DNA of 64,000 bases from Paralvinella palmiformis (GCA_025642065.1 JAODUP010000347.1:184501-248500), one strand, 5' to 3'; positions 1 to 13,125 are shown, counted from the first letter of the stretch. Program-made: numbers and translations. Notes: generated by a model from the letters alone, not told the origin.

Positions 1-1
1 C

Positions 2-109
2 CACCGGCACCATTTTGACGGCGCCACACCGACCACGCACTTCGCTATGAGCACCACTTGGCCAGCACCACCACACCACCCACCGATATCACAACGGTTT
101 GGAATCTAA
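2..109 (+). CDS. possible C-terminal tail of an upstream gene (partial)
   Basis: This frame is open from the window edge to a TAA at 107-109 and encodes about 35 residues rich in His, Pro and Thr. No domain is recognisable. The reason to consider it real is what follows: about 600 bases without a long frame, then two AATAAA signals and a GT-rich stretch, as expected for a 3' UTR and poly(A) site of a plus-strand gene. No splice acceptor can be checked because the exon start is outside the window. One of the other two forward frames stops at base 16 and the other at about base 50. It could be chance. Confidence 0.25.
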   Translation, partial: HRHHFDGATPTTHFAMSTTWPAPPHHPPISQRFGI

Positions 110-760
110 ACAATATGGCCGTCAGCGGATGTTGATGTAGCTATGGCAACAAGGTGGCATGATTTGGAATCCGAGTCTTCGCTTGATAAGTCGTATGCAA
201 AGTTTGGTGCGTTATAACGGACAATGTGCGAGTGCGCGCATGTGTGTACGAATTTGTAGCATTATTTTATTTGTATGATGTATGGTTTAAGTGAGTCTAA
301 TGCACAAATGCGTGCGCGTGTGCGCGCGCGCCCGCACACCTAGACATACTCGCAAGTACATTCAGCAAATAAGCATTTATTTTTCTGCATTCGAGGCGAG
401 CGACAGATCAGATCGCAGTTTGATTACAGCTGTCCCTATCAGTGTGTATGTAGTATGTTTGTATACTGGATGTGTGTTATAAAGCAGCTGTTTGTGTGTA
501 TATTGTTACTATTATATTCTGTGCTGTGCATATCGTCTACCTGTTCATTAACATTATACATACACCTGTTATAATGATCGGGTACAGACACCTAGCGTGA
601 TATACTAACAAGTTTGTTTCTAGTCTGAGTCACCGTGTTGATGATAATCATATTTCGTGTTATATCTTATATGTGATGTCACCTTGTCAGATCAGTCTAA
701 TAAACAACAGAGTAAAATCAATAAACAATTGGTCATTTGTTCTCTCTCTGTGTGTGTCTT
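110..760 (+). terminator. candidate 3' UTR and poly(A) site
   Basis: AATAAA occurs at about 698 and again at about 718, followed by a CT/GT-rich run at 740-760 (tctctctctgtgtgtgtctt), the usual order of poly(A) signal and downstream element. A further AATAAA lies near 774. Between the open tail and these signals there is no substantial reading frame apart from a 63-codon frame at 291-482, which looks like chance. A (GC/GT)-rich simple patch lies at 315-340. Confidence 0.35.
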
Positions 761-896
761 GATTAATATTTGAAATAAATTAAAACAATGCTAATGCTAT
801 GTTTTTAAAGTATGGATCACATTGCGTGTGTTCCTAAAGATCACTAAACTAAAGGTTTATTAAGATACCTTTCCCATGAAGTACTGATGATAATGA

Positions 897-1575
897 CAGG
901 GTTCCCACGCGTCCTCGAAAACCTGGAAATAAATTCATTTTCCAGATCATTGAATTATAATATTACCTGTGAAAAAATACACTCAGAACAAAAAGCCCGT
1001 TACTAAATGTTATTCATTTTCCAAGTCATTGAATTATAATATTACCTGTGAAGAAATACTTAGAACAAAAAACCCGTGAATAAATGCTATTCATTTTCCA
1101 GATCATTGAATTATAATATTACCTGTGAAAAAATACACTCAGAACAAAAAGCCCGTTACTAAATGTTATTCATTTTCCAAGTCATTGAATTATAATATTA
1201 CCTGTGAAGAAATACTTAGAACAAAAAACCCGTGAATAAATGCTATTCATTTTCCAGATCATTGAATTATAATATTACCTGTGAAAAAATACACTTGGAA
1301 CAAAAAGGTCGTGAATAAACATTACGTCTGTAGAAGAAAAGGAAAACTGGTACAAAATCTTTATATTCCATGTTAGTTGAAATTAATAAAAGTGGCTGGA
1401 TCGGACAGGTAGAAGGGGAAAGGAGGAGGCTGTTTCGTTGAATATCGATCATACAATGAATAAATATGATCTGTTTTTTTCACAGGTATCTAGATTTATT
1501 ATCTGTAAATCTTCTATGCTTTATCCTGGAAAATGGTAATTCTGTTCTGGAAAAGTCCTTGGCTGTGGGAACTAT
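897..1575. mobile_element. hAT-like non-autonomous element with internal tandem array
   Basis: The left end reads CAGGGTTCCCACG, a terminus typical of hAT elements. The right end (about 1526-1572) in reverse complement gives GTTCCCACAGCC and then a similar AGGACTTTTCCAG / CATTTTCCAG stretch, so the ends form an imperfect inverted repeat of about 45 bases. The final CAGG of the right end is missing or decayed and I found no clear 8-bp target duplication. The interior is largely the tandem array described separately. No transposase frame is present. Confidence 0.5.
934..1322. repeat. tandem array, alternating 79- and 77-bp units
   Basis: Five copies start at 934, 1013, 1090, 1169 and 1246, each beginning ttcattttcca. 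Copies 1 and 3 are essentially identical and so are copies 2 and 4, so the true repeat is a 156-bp dimer present twice plus a diverged final half unit. The A unit carries acactcagaacaaaaagccc and the B unit acttagaacaaaaaaccc. Confidence 0.9.
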
Positions 1576-2218
1576 GAATAATATAAGTCATACAGTGGTC
1601 CCTTTATATCAAAGATAAACAGATACCCTTCATTGTCGCTCAAAATTAAATAGAAATAAGTCAAAGAAAATAACACCCGACTTAATAAATGACCAGATAT
1701 AATGATCGCTTGTTAAGATATACATTTTTTTTAAACAAGTTAGAGTTACTTTCTTTGTATAAGTTATAAATTAATATAATCATTATAATAACTCTTATCA
1801 GCCAGACTTGCGCCTGATAACCACTATCCGTCCATCTTCAACACGGGCGGGACTCTGGCTTACATACAACTAACTAGTGGCGCCACCTCGTGAAATAAAA
1901 AACTCATGTTATACGGGGAGTTCAGTTTCTAGCCTCGGCAATGGTGAAACGAGGGGCATATATCCGATGGGGCGTATGCGAGGGGAAACGATTACAGCAG
2001 TTAGTCTGATTCGAACCCTCATCCCAGTGTTTTAAACACTGCCGTCGATTATGTGATATTCATCGATGCAGATTATGGTTTATATGGTATTCCATACTTT
2101 ACTTCTCTGTATATAGGGAAGGTTTAAAATCAATATGGTTTCAGTAATTTATTAATATTTATTTGTCGTAATTTTCGAATTCCATGACAGCCAGTATTTG
2201 TATTTAATCGCTTCTATG
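1576..2218. other. intergenic, one weak tRNA-like SINE trace
   Basis: No gene seen. Around 2007-2047 the minus strand shows a box-B-like GGGTTCGAATC followed upstream by a tRNA-like arm, so an old tRNA-derived SINE on the minus strand is possible (about 1800-2047). The rest is AT-rich unique-looking sequence. Confidence 0.3.
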
Positions 2219-2344
2219 GCCCAGTGGGTCCCGGAGCGTGGGACTTTCTTACCCATGGTCATGCTGTGCGGGGGGGACGGTCGGAGGTTCGAATTCCGGC
2301 CGTGGCACTATAGTAGGAGGAGTTTTTCTTCCAGCAGGGCAACT
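2219..2344 (+). mobile_element. tRNA-derived SINE, GC-rich head (family C)
   Basis: A tRNA-like head runs from about 2219 with a box-B match ggttcgaattcc near 2286, followed by a tail ending in caaggttttctccg. This is a different family from the SINE that starts at 2345. Frames through it on both strands are by-products of its GC content. Confidence 0.5.
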
Positions 2345-2515
2345 CCCAAGGTTTTCTCCGCCTCCGTGGTCTAGCGGTAGCGTGTTGGACCATAGATCGC
2401 TACCACCCGTGTTCGAATCTCGGCGTGGGCATATCTGAAGGCTGTTTCTGTCGCTCGGCCCATTTAGCCTACCATGTGCACAAAAGTGGCCGTAAAACAT
2501 CAATCATCCGCCGAA
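2345..2515 (+). mobile_element. tRNA-derived SINE (family A)
   Basis: Box A (tggtctagcggtagcg) and box B (gttcgaatctc) of an RNA polymerase III promoter are followed by the body shared by four other copies in the window (17.0, 30.9, 39.3 and 60.0 kb): catatctgaaggctgtttc, gctcggcccatttagcctac, then gtggccgtaaaacatcaatc. It abuts the family C SINE without a gap. It is a retroposed tRNA derivative, not a functional tRNA gene, because the acceptor stem does not pair. Confidence 0.85.
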
Positions 2516-2643
2516 CATGGAATCTCTTGTAAATTCCAAATTTATTTAGAATTAGTCCTCATAATAAAGCAGTAAATTACAGACTATATGCGTCTCCCTC
2601 ATTTCAGGTAGCTAAGCCACGTAAAATAACTGCCATTTCGGCA

Positions 2644-2676
<33 letters not shown>

Positions 2677-3165
2677 CGTCACTTTGATAAAGTCCTGTTA
2701 TGTCGTAATACTAAAAGTCTTTTCAGCAAACATGGACCACACTTTATATTTGTTCGAATATCAAGCGCATCTGTCTGTTTGTACGTCTGTAGGTGTGCTT
2801 TAATTAATCTAGCCGTCAAACATCCATACTTACCTGTGTCACCAGTAGATCATAATAATATCACCGTCGAGGTAAGCAGCAGGTAGACGAGGCATAGCTG
2901 TCAGTTTCTAGACACCATATCACTTACTTCCTTTGTATAAAGATTTAAATGTCTCAATGTCAAGTAGATGCCCCCTTATAGCTTTTACTGGTTACATGTT
3001 TTCTTTTGTCTCATTTAAAAGATCTCCGACCTGTCACATAACAGAAGGTGTACTCCGTTGAGGAAATGTTAGTTCAAATTATAGGCTTTTGTTCTATAAA
3101 CAAAGGATCCCCGAAACATCTCCCCAGACACATCTATTAGTACGTATGTATGTGATACTGTGTGT

Positions 3166-3168
<3 letters not shown>
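2516..3168. other. intergenic, (TTA)n only
   Basis: AT-rich sequence with a (TTA)n run at 2644-2673. No gene or recognisable element seen. Confidence 0.6.
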
Positions 3169-3230
<62 letters not shown>

Positions 3231-3387
3231 AGTGCACGCCCCGGTATGTGTTTCGTGACACACACACACACACACACATTATGATTATATGCTGCGTACG
3301 CGTTTGCTCGCCGTCCACCCACGCCGCCCCCCTTCACCGCCCCCCCGTCCATTTATCCAAACGATTATGTTTATTACGTTTGACTTT

Positions 3388-3417
<30 letters not shown>
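3169..3417. repeat. (TA)n, (AC)n and (CT)n microsatellites
   Basis: (TA)n at 3169-3225, (AC)n at 3259-3279 and (CT)n at about 3396-3417. All frames through this stretch encode [12 protein letters not shown] or SLSLSL runs and are artefacts. Confidence 0.95.
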
Positions 3418-3418
<1 letters not shown>

Positions 3419-3449
3419 AATACAAAGTACATATTGACTTAATGGCGTC

Positions 3450-3960
3450 TGTGCCATCCCACCATCGAGCCATTGTCTATCCGTCTACTCTCTGTCTAAC
3501 GTAATCCGCCGCCAGGGGTCGCGCTTGTCAGCGATTACGTCAGGTGACGTCATTTCCTACCACCCGCCATCTTGGCCGATTGTCTCGCGGTGGTGCCGTT
3601 CGCTGGAAATGAGCACGAAATGCGCTTACTTCCTCAAAGTTAATCACTTTAATGACCGAAAATTGCTCGCCATTAGCACCAAGCGCTGGCCTCCCACCGT
3701 CGGCGTCCAGTCCTGACACCTAGCGGCCGCCGAGGGAATTACGACGGCGGCGACATCTGGTGCCCGTCGTAATGTCCGCGCCGTTACGGAATGCCGAGCT
3801 CTTCCGTGGCCATACCGTCTCCGAAGTACTTCCGGTGATCACGTGGCCGACTATGATGTTTCCGTTGAAACGGTCACGTGTATGGCGGTCAGGTGACCTA
3901 ATGTTTTCGCGATCACTACGTAATGGCGATTAGTTTGTAGGCAGAAAAGATAACATTACC
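3450..3960. promoter_or_regulatory. CpG-rich candidate regulatory island
   Basis: This is the most CpG-dense stretch of the left half, in otherwise AT-rich DNA. It contains a perfect cAMP-response palindrome TGACGTCA at about 3545, a YY1-like CCGCCATCTTGG at about 3562 and homeodomain-type TAATCACTTTAATGA at about 3640. GATCACGTGGCC (E-box CACGTG) lies near 3838. A 63-codon frame (3525-3716) crosses it but has no ATG at its start and no recognisable domain. It may be an unannotated promoter or 5' exon, or an enhancer. No adjoining coding exon was identified. Confidence 0.4.
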
Positions 3961-5440
3961 TCTACTGCGCCACCTGTCGGAGTTAGAGTGTAACGCAACT
4001 AGACAATGAAAAAATGTCTCCCTTATAGAGCTATCTGAAGTAGATATGATAATAAACTCTTAAATCTATTACCAAAAGAAAAAGGATTTATTTCTATTGT
4101 TTTATAATAAAACAGCTGTACATCATTTCTGTATTGTAATAATTCTAATAAGTTTTAAACATATATCTATTTTCATTTTATTCGATGACCTAGAACTAGC
4201 ACTAAGGCGTCATGATTAAGAAAAGACCCGTGTTTCTATTACAGCAACAGTGATGTTTAATAATAATATTACCATTATCATTGGCGGTAGCAACGCCGTC
4301 ATCACTTCTAAGTGCTACCATTATTAAATAGGATGGACAGATGACGGGCGCTTGACTTTAATCGCATTTTCCCAGCCTTCGGCAATCTTCGATAACCTTC
4401 GGCAAATGTGGTAAATATGTTTACGGAGGTTAGTTAGGCGTAAAGAATGTGTCTGGATGATTGAATGAGTGGGACTAGCCTCTGGTAATGAGGATTTGGC
4501 AGTGGAGGAAAGAGGATTTGAATAGCTGAGGATTGTAGAAAAACCATTTGCAAAACGCCCCGCACGCCCCGCATCGGTGTATGTGTAGTTATAGCTGACC
4601 ACGCTGCGAACAGGTAGACGAGGATAATACCCCCAAAATACGACCCCCCCCCGCACACACACACACACGCACACACACGCACAACGCAGACACTTCCCAT
4701 CTCCCTTGGCGTCACCAACACCAATAACATCAAAGGACTATATATCTCCTTGTAAATCTTCCTCCTAATGGCCCGATCCTCACCACAGATCTACATCATC
4801 AGTCCATACCGAGAGATGTTCGAGGTCGGAGAACGTCAGAGAAATATATCAGACACTATACTAAGTTATAATCAATATGATGTAGATTATTGGCTTATTG
4901 TTGGACAGATGGCCTTATGACTAAGTACTATCTCCCTATTATAGGTATCTATCTCTCTCTCCTTGGTGAGAAGCCAGATGGTAATTTGTGGCGTTTTGAT
5001 CTACGCCGAAAGATGGCCGCACTTTGGCATACCTTCGCTCATCTTGACGGCTCTGGTATGCTCGTCGTACAACGTGCATCTGCAACTTAGATCCGTAACA
5101 AACATCTGTAACAAACATCTGTAACATCTGGTATCGCTTAAGCGGCCGCAGAAACCACCGCCCAGATAGCTTCGGCTCATTTTTACAAGACAACGGCGAA
5201 GGACTGTCTTAATGTTTCTCCGGCATCGTAATTCGATTCGCTGCTTTAACACCAGGGGGCGTACCTTCCATTATATGGTATTGAACAGACAGCATTTTCC
5301 GTACACAGAAACTCTTTTTGCAAAATAAGTTCCATCTGAAACAAGTCTAATATATCTGATTCCGTGCTAACCATTAAGCCATGTTTTTTATCAATGAATC
5401 CAATTCCACTCGTTGATGTGCATCGATCCATATTAACCAA
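3961..5440. other. intergenic, no gene recognised
   Basis: Contains a short (AC)n at 4649-4682 and a threefold ctgtaacaaacat repeat near 5090-5125. Frames of 60-116 codons on the minus strand show no domain and low-complexity Cys/Val runs from the microsatellite. Confidence 0.5.
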
Positions 5441-5708
5441 TGCTGACCAGTGAATTTTTAATGAGAGAACAAATGCACATAATTATATTAATCAAATAAA
5501 ATAAAATAATCCCTAATCATTGGTAATATTTATCCAATAATTATATAGGTAATACAATACTAAGAAATATATTTCTGAATTAGAAATCATTTAATTTTTA
5601 CAATTGTTCTCATTAAAATTCACTGGTGAGCAAGTGTCCACTTTTTCATTTGCTTGATGAGCAAGTGTCCAGATGAGCAACTGTCCAGGTAAGCAACTGT
5701 CCGTAGTC
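5441..5708. mobile_element. MITE with GGACAnTTGCTCACC-type ends (family F3), left-truncated
   Basis: Inverted arms are ccagtgaatttttaatgag at 5449 and ctcattaaaattcactggtg at about 5611, around an AT-rich core. The right side continues with an array of about 16-bp units reading (reverse strand) GGACAGTTGCTTACCT, GGACAGTTGCTCATCT and GGACACTTGCTCATCA. The matching left array is absent. The full-length relative is at 12789-13125. Confidence 0.7.
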
Positions 5709-7911
<2,203 letters not shown>

Positions 7912-8128
7912 ATCTTCGTACGGTTTTCATAAATCTCTTATCAGATATATATGCAATCCGGATATGGCCATCTGCCTAGATTAACGATCCAGAACGGCCA
8001 AGAACATAAATTGGGGGCATAGCTCTGGCCCGTAGGTTGCTAATTAAAAGCCCGTTAGACATAGTTCAATATAAACATATACTGAAACGGTTGTTGATCC
8101 GGCAAGTCCCTTGAGGTAACAAAGAGCT
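7912..8128 (+). repeat. dispersed repeat, copy A (inverted copy at 24428-24650)
   Basis: The reverse complement of 24428-24650 matches this block along about 210 bases with small indels. Shared stretches include cccgttagacatag, ggttgttgat and ggtaacaaag. No frame or terminal motif identifies the family. Confidence 0.7.
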
Positions 8129-8600
8129 TGTATTATTAGTTGATGGGTATCTAGTGTGTAGACTGTCTGGATCAGATTAGAGAATTATAGGATAAATTAT
8201 GCCACTAGGGAGTATCCTGGATCGTATATGATATCCATATGGGGGTCCCCCTTTTAGGTGTTCTATCTAATTAACAATAATTAGACATGTTGCCTGGAAA
8301 GAAAGTATCAGAAATTTAATTTTTACGTTTCCTCGACTGATTCCGTATAAAAGTTCTCGTGTGACGACATTAGATCAGACATCAACAACAACCTATACTC
8401 ATGGATCTATCTATTCACAAGCCTACACATGATTCCCGGTATTACGTCAGGATTACTCATCAAACTACGTGAAGTTCGCCCGTCATAGAACCAGCGTAAT
8501 GTCCTCTTCCTTGAATAATCTAGAATATTCTATGGCGGACATTGGACTATGGATGACTCAAAATCTTTTCAAATTAATGATGGTAACACAAATGTTATCT
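8129..8600. other. intergenic, nothing recognised
   Basis: No gene or repeat seen apart from ordinary AT-rich sequence. Confidence 0.5.
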
Positions 8601-8755
8601 ATTTGGCAAATCCGGGACACTTAGCCAACGGACATTTAGCCATTATTTGCATGGGGGCACATTTAGCCAAGATTCAAAATTTTTGATTATGTTTATGTGA
8701 GCTATATAGTTGTTTCAATAAATATAAAAGTGTATGTAATTGTATTTTTGTAATT
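8601..8755 (+). mobile_element. MITE end, GGACATTTAGCCAAC family (F1), segment B
   Basis: Begins ggacacttagccaacggacatttagcc, then a spacer and an AT-rich body that matches the reverse complement of 23216-23375 along its whole length. In the 23-kb copy this segment runs directly into segment C. Here it is cut off by a SINE at 8756 and segment C only resumes at 12244. Confidence 0.75.
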
Positions 8756-9105
8756 CAGGTTTCAGGTTTTGTTGTTCGGGGAGAATCCCCAGGCTGTCGC
8801 TTAATCAGCACAGCCTCTATGTTGGAGTGGTTGAGAAACACCTCCCCCACCACTCACAGGGGAGCAGTACGGAAAGATGGAGCCGAAATACTCTGAGGGT
8901 GGTCACTTGCCAGTGTTTTACGCCTTCAGGGGGTTTTTAACGTCCCCCTTTATTTTTAAATAATTCAGTGGAGACGTCTCGGCAGCGCCATTTAAGGTGG
9001 TCAGACACCCACGATGTAGTGAGCCGAGAAATTAATCCCTGGAAAAGTTTCGACCTCTTACGGGGTTCGAACCTGCGACCGTTGGCACCGATGTAACAAA
9101 AACCA
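8756..9105 (-). mobile_element. tRNA-derived SINE (family B), minus strand, damaged head
   Basis: Shares about 300 bases with copies at 36028-36378 and 37321-37680: gagaatccccaggc, gttggagtggttgagaaa, cactcacaggggagcagtac and so on. The tRNA-like head lies at the right end; box B reads GTTCGAAC in reverse near 9066. The part of the head beyond ttggcacc is missing here, while the two other copies keep it. Confidence 0.85.
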
Positions 9106-9146
9106 AGTGGTCTCAACTTCCAACCGGGGATGTTACCTATGGTAGG

Positions 9147-9651
9147 CGAACGTTTTGGCCAGCTATTTTTTGAAGATAGGACTTTTTGGCCAAATATTTA
9201 AAAAAATTAAAAATGAACAAATATAATATCTTGTGTTTATTATCTCAAAATGTACTTTTGTTACATAAAAAGCGAAGTCATTTAATATTTTATTTATAGG
9301 CATGTGTGAACTACAAATGATTAACAAAAAATTATCAAATGTTAATGTTTTCATGTGAGTCCTGTATTTAACTGAAGTTAATTTCTGCATGGTTTCTCAT
9401 AGTTACATATATTATATAGTGGCATATATTAACTTACTTCTATGTCTTTGTTAATTGTTTAAATTGTATATGGTTTGTGATCCTGATTGTGTATTTTACT
9501 GTATGTCTCTTCAATACTATTGTGCAGGTTACTGTATTCATCTCTTAAGTGGAAGTTGTATTAATCAAATAACAAATAATACAAATTTGTCCAAAACGTC
9601 CTATCTTCAAATAATAACTGGCCAAAACGTCCGTTGGCCAAAACGTCCTAG
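9147..9651. mobile_element. MITE with GGACGTTTTGGCCAAC ends (family F2)
   Basis: Left arm 9147-9194 (acgttttggccagc ... ttgaagataggac) and right arm 9587-9651 are inverted copies. The right arm contains two tandem 16-bp units (reverse strand GGACGTTTTGGCCAAC and GGACGTTTTGGCCAGT). The core is about 390 bases of AT-rich sequence with frames of 75 and 88 codons without recognisable domains. A decayed piece of the same end motif occurs at 12177-12235. Confidence 0.75.
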
Positions 9652-9825
9652 ATTCGTTACATATAGATCCAGATCTAGTCTAGATCTAGTCCACAGCTGT
9701 TATATTCAAGCGTCACAGTAGATCTATCATCTAGTCTACATGTAGAGTCTAGATCTACTGATCATAGTGAGTCTGATGTAGATTTAATTGGATTTTATTC
9801 AATTCATTGTACGAATCATCGTCGA

Positions 9826-11209
9826 ATGATCACAAACAAATGTCTCATACTTTGCAAACACAAACATTAGAGTACATATAATAAATTCTTTATTTCTGAC
9901 TTTTGTCCATAAGACGATAGGTATTAGGTGTACATTGTCAATATGTTTATTATTAAGTCTACATCGTATATATTGTTTCCATGTTTTATATTTCTTAACT
10001 GGGCGTTAAGTATAAACATATTTAAAAAATATATATTAGTCATTTAAGAACAGAAAAAAACACAAAATCATAGCCAGCCATAAGAATATCATAATATTAT
10101 CATATTATTTATAGATCTAAATAAACTCACCGATGTATTTAATTAATTATCATTCTCGCGGTTCACAGGCTTCCAGCGTATATTAGTCTAGTCTAGATCT
10201 AGACTCTATCATGTCTATCACTCTATGACCCATTCCAAGTAGTAGTCTAGTTCAGAGATTGTCTTCCTGTCTGCTGCACGGTCTTTACACAATTTACGCA
10301 AGTGAGTGCAAGCCACTGACTGATTCTTCTTTCTTCAAAGTATCTAGATCTCTATCATGGTGATGATCCACACGGGGTGTCGGAGGGATGTTGGTAGCCA
10401 ACCAAATGAGTGACCTGATGAACATTCCACAAGCCAAGTGGATACCGAGATGGAACTCTCCTCATATAAATGATATAGGTCTAAACAATGGCTGCTCCAT
10501 CTAGACCATCTCCTGGAACACCTGCACGACGGAAAGTGCCAGTGACATACATCTGGACGCAGTAATCCACAAGATCTTTTGCACCAGGAGGGGTATTATG
10601 ACGGATGTACATGAAATCCCCCAGGAATATCTTCAATGGGTAGGAATGCTAGGGCATCTGTTTGTCCACAGAACAACTTAAAGACCTCGTAGTCTCAATA
10701 TTGAGACACTAGGGCTAGGCCCAGCTCTTGTATCTTCCTCTCTGGGTTGCTTGGGTCAAACGCCTGACAACTAGAAAGTAGATATAAAACAGGAGCATTG
10801 TGAACGAAGCCAGATCTAATTGCACTAGCGTGACTAGGGCCGTTTTTATCCCACTAGCCTACACAAGCCTCTCGTTCCAGGTGAAAGAAGTTAAGTGTCA
10901 TTGGGGATGATCTGGTCAACTTGAAGGTACACCAAACAGAACCACGGTAAGCTAAGCCAGATTTGTTTGCACTGGTTGACCCGTTTATCCCATTAACCCA
11001 TGCACATATTGCATGTTGCATATCATTATTTATATTTATGTATAATAACGGAGAAAACAGTATACATTAATATAAATATACAAATTGTACAAAAGCAGCA
11101 ATAATTATTATGTTGCTAACATCTTATCTAAAGATAGGCCTATATTTGCAAAAGTCCCCCCCCCCTGCAAATAAATGTGCGTTGGCTAAATGTCCGGATA
11201 CCCTATATC
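9826..11209 (+). repeat. dispersed repeat D with F1 end (direct copy at 21083-22000)
   Basis: 9826-10110 matches 21083-21500 and 10793-10990 matches 21769-21970, in the same orientation (gatcacaaacaaatgtctcata; atttcttaactggg; gaagttaagtgtcattggg; ggtacaccaaacag). The last part, 11005-11209, is instead an F1 MITE end on the minus strand, ending ttggctaaatgtccggatacc. No coding capacity is visible. The AT-rich stretch 9660-10260 also has several TAGATCTAGT-like short repeats. Confidence 0.65.
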
Positions 11210-11245
11210 ATAAGGACTAAACATTATAAGAACCAGGCCGACCTA

Positions 11246-11276
<31 letters not shown>

Positions 11277-11571
11277 GTGTGTATGTGTTTGTGTGAGGAG
11301 GAGGCAGTTCGGTGACTTGGTTAATAAAAAGTATCCTCAAGTTGACTTATTTTTTATTAGGTAAGATCAGAGGGAAGCTACAATGACGATCGCGATATTT
11401 ATCTGGCCGATGGCAAACACATTTAACCCAAATAGCTCATTTAGATTAATTAACAATTGTATATTTTTAGCTCTAAATTAAGACAGTTTGCGAACGGGTG
11501 TTATGAATTTGATGTCCACTTTATTAAAGCATATCTGAACGCCGTTTATCAACGCCTCCCCTCCCCCCCCC

Positions 11572-11608
<37 letters not shown>

Positions 11609-12176
11609 TTTCACTGATTTATCAACAGAGGGCGCTCTGATAGTTCAGCGGTTAGAGAACTGTAAATTTCCAGATCTGTGTTAGAATCAAAACAAGTTAT
11701 CATTGTTTGTCGGATGTTACCATCAGGAATGGACACTCAGTCATATATGTCCAATGTGTGACCCGATGAGATGATAAACAGACGATTCATTCAAAAATTA
11801 ACCAACTGAGACTGGCTGGCTGGCCATGTAGTCGTAAACCATTGTGCTGCCATCTGGCGAGTGTATCTCTTATTAGACATTTTTAAATGCTGTTTTATTA
11901 GTTTTAACCACTTTAATATAGAATTACGAGTATACCCCCCCCCCCCTCCTAGAATACCTGTATTTATTTAAAGTAGAAACAACTTGTCTTCTCGCATATA
12001 TACATATTACTTATCTAGTGGGATAAGCTTCTCCTGATTCCTAATACAGATCCAGTGCTTTGTCGGTCTTTCCCTGACACCAATCATTTGGGTCTAACAC
12101 ACGCACAGACGCACACACCCAAACGCGCACGCAGGCAGACAGACGCACGCACACCCAAGCACAAATGCACACGAAT
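11210..12176. other. intergenic with one SINE trace and microsatellites
   Basis: (CT)n at 11248-11271, a C-run followed by (AC)n at 11561-11606. A tRNA-like SINE (family D) starts about 11628 (ggcgctctgatagttcagcggttagag); its relative is at 46755. No gene seen. Confidence 0.5.
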
Positions 12177-12243
12177 CTAGGACGTTTTAGGCAACGGACG
12201 TTTTGGCCTAGGCCATTATGGCCTAAACGTCCTACCTTGAAAA
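12177..12243. mobile_element. decayed F2 MITE end
   Basis: Contains ggacgttttaggcaacggacgttttggcc split by a few changes, then cctaaacgtcctaccttg, i.e. a short F2 terminus beside the F1 element. Confidence 0.5.
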
Positions 12244-12545
12244 AATGGTATCCGACATTTAGCCAACGGACACTTAGCCAACGGACATTTAGCCAATATT
12301 TGCATGGGGACATTTAGCCAACATTCAATTTTTTTAAATCTTACATATAGTTTGTGTATGCTCTGTAAATATTATGTGTTGTTTATGGATGTTGCAAGTA
12401 TAGGCCTATCTTTAGATAAGGTGTTAGCAACATAATACTTATTGCTGCTTTTTGTACAATTTTTATATTTATATTAATGTATACTGTTTTCTGTATTATT
12501 ATACATAAATATAAATAATGATATGCAATATGTCAGGGCTAGGAG
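12244..12545 (+). mobile_element. F1 MITE, segment C (first part)
   Basis: Opens with an array of 15-bp units: (G)ACATTTAGCCAAC, GGACACTTAGCCAAC, GGACATTTAGCC, then tatttgcatggggacatttagcc. The body (aggcctatctttagataag ... gcagctt ... tgatatgcaatatgtcaggg) matches the reverse complement of 22900-23225 and of 11005-11209. Confidence 0.8.
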
Positions 12546-12788
12546 GTTTTTTACACATACGTTTGTAACACCGTTAATTAATGGTTATTAACGTCATGTA
12601 AAAACAGTTTTTTTACACTGAATTGTAAAAAAACCCAACTTAAATAAAATGCAGCTATAAAATAGTCAAATGATAACAATATAACAACATCTACTACAAT
12701 ATGACTGTAATACATACAATATCTAATGCATCAATTGAATTAACAGACTAATCCACATCATGATAACCCAATATACCCAGTCTATTGG
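12546..12788. other. AT-rich linker inside the MITE complex
   Basis: No gene. Ends with attgggtgtaggacag, the same terminus that closes the F3 copy at 22203-22213 in reverse. Confidence 0.5.
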
Positions 12789-13125
12789 GTGTAGGACAGT
12801 TGCTCACCTGGACACTTGCTCACCAAGCAAATGAAAAAGTGGACACTTGCTCACCAGTGAATTTTTAATAAGAGAAAAAATGCAATAATAAATTTTAAAA
12901 ATAATCTCTGAACTTTAATTCCCTAATACTTGGTAATATTCATCCCAATAATTATATAGGTAATAGGATACTAAGAAATATATTTCTCAATTAAAACTCA
13001 TTTAATTTTTTTCTCATTAAAAATTCACTGGTGAGCAAGCGTCCACTTTTTCATTTGCTTGGTGAGCAAGTGTCCAGATGAGCAACTGTCTGGTGAAGAG
13101 CTGTCCGGGTGAGCAACTGTCCGTA
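12789..13125. mobile_element. F3 MITE, most complete copy
   Basis: Long inverted arms of about 80 bases. Left: GGACAGTTGCTCACCT, GGACACTTGCTCACCA, agcaaatgaaaaagt, GGACACTTGCTCACCA, gtgaatttttaat. Right: the same in reverse, with two extra units before the end (13080-13123). The core is AT-rich (about 150 bases). Related copies are at 5441-5708, 20905-21075 and 21996-22213. Confidence 0.85.

Noticed and set aside
2345..2420. tRNA gene
   Set aside because: Boxes A and B are present but the acceptor stem does not pair, and the unit recurs with a constant SINE body.
2249..2503. 84-codon minus-strand frame
   Set aside because: Lies across two SINEs.
3089..3442. 117-codon plus-strand frame and two minus-strand frames
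   Set aside because: They are translations of (TA)n, (AC)n and (CT)n tracts ([18 protein letters not shown]).
8740..8940. 66-codon frame and the similar 91-codon frame at 36015-36290
   Set aside because: Both are translations of family B SINE copies.
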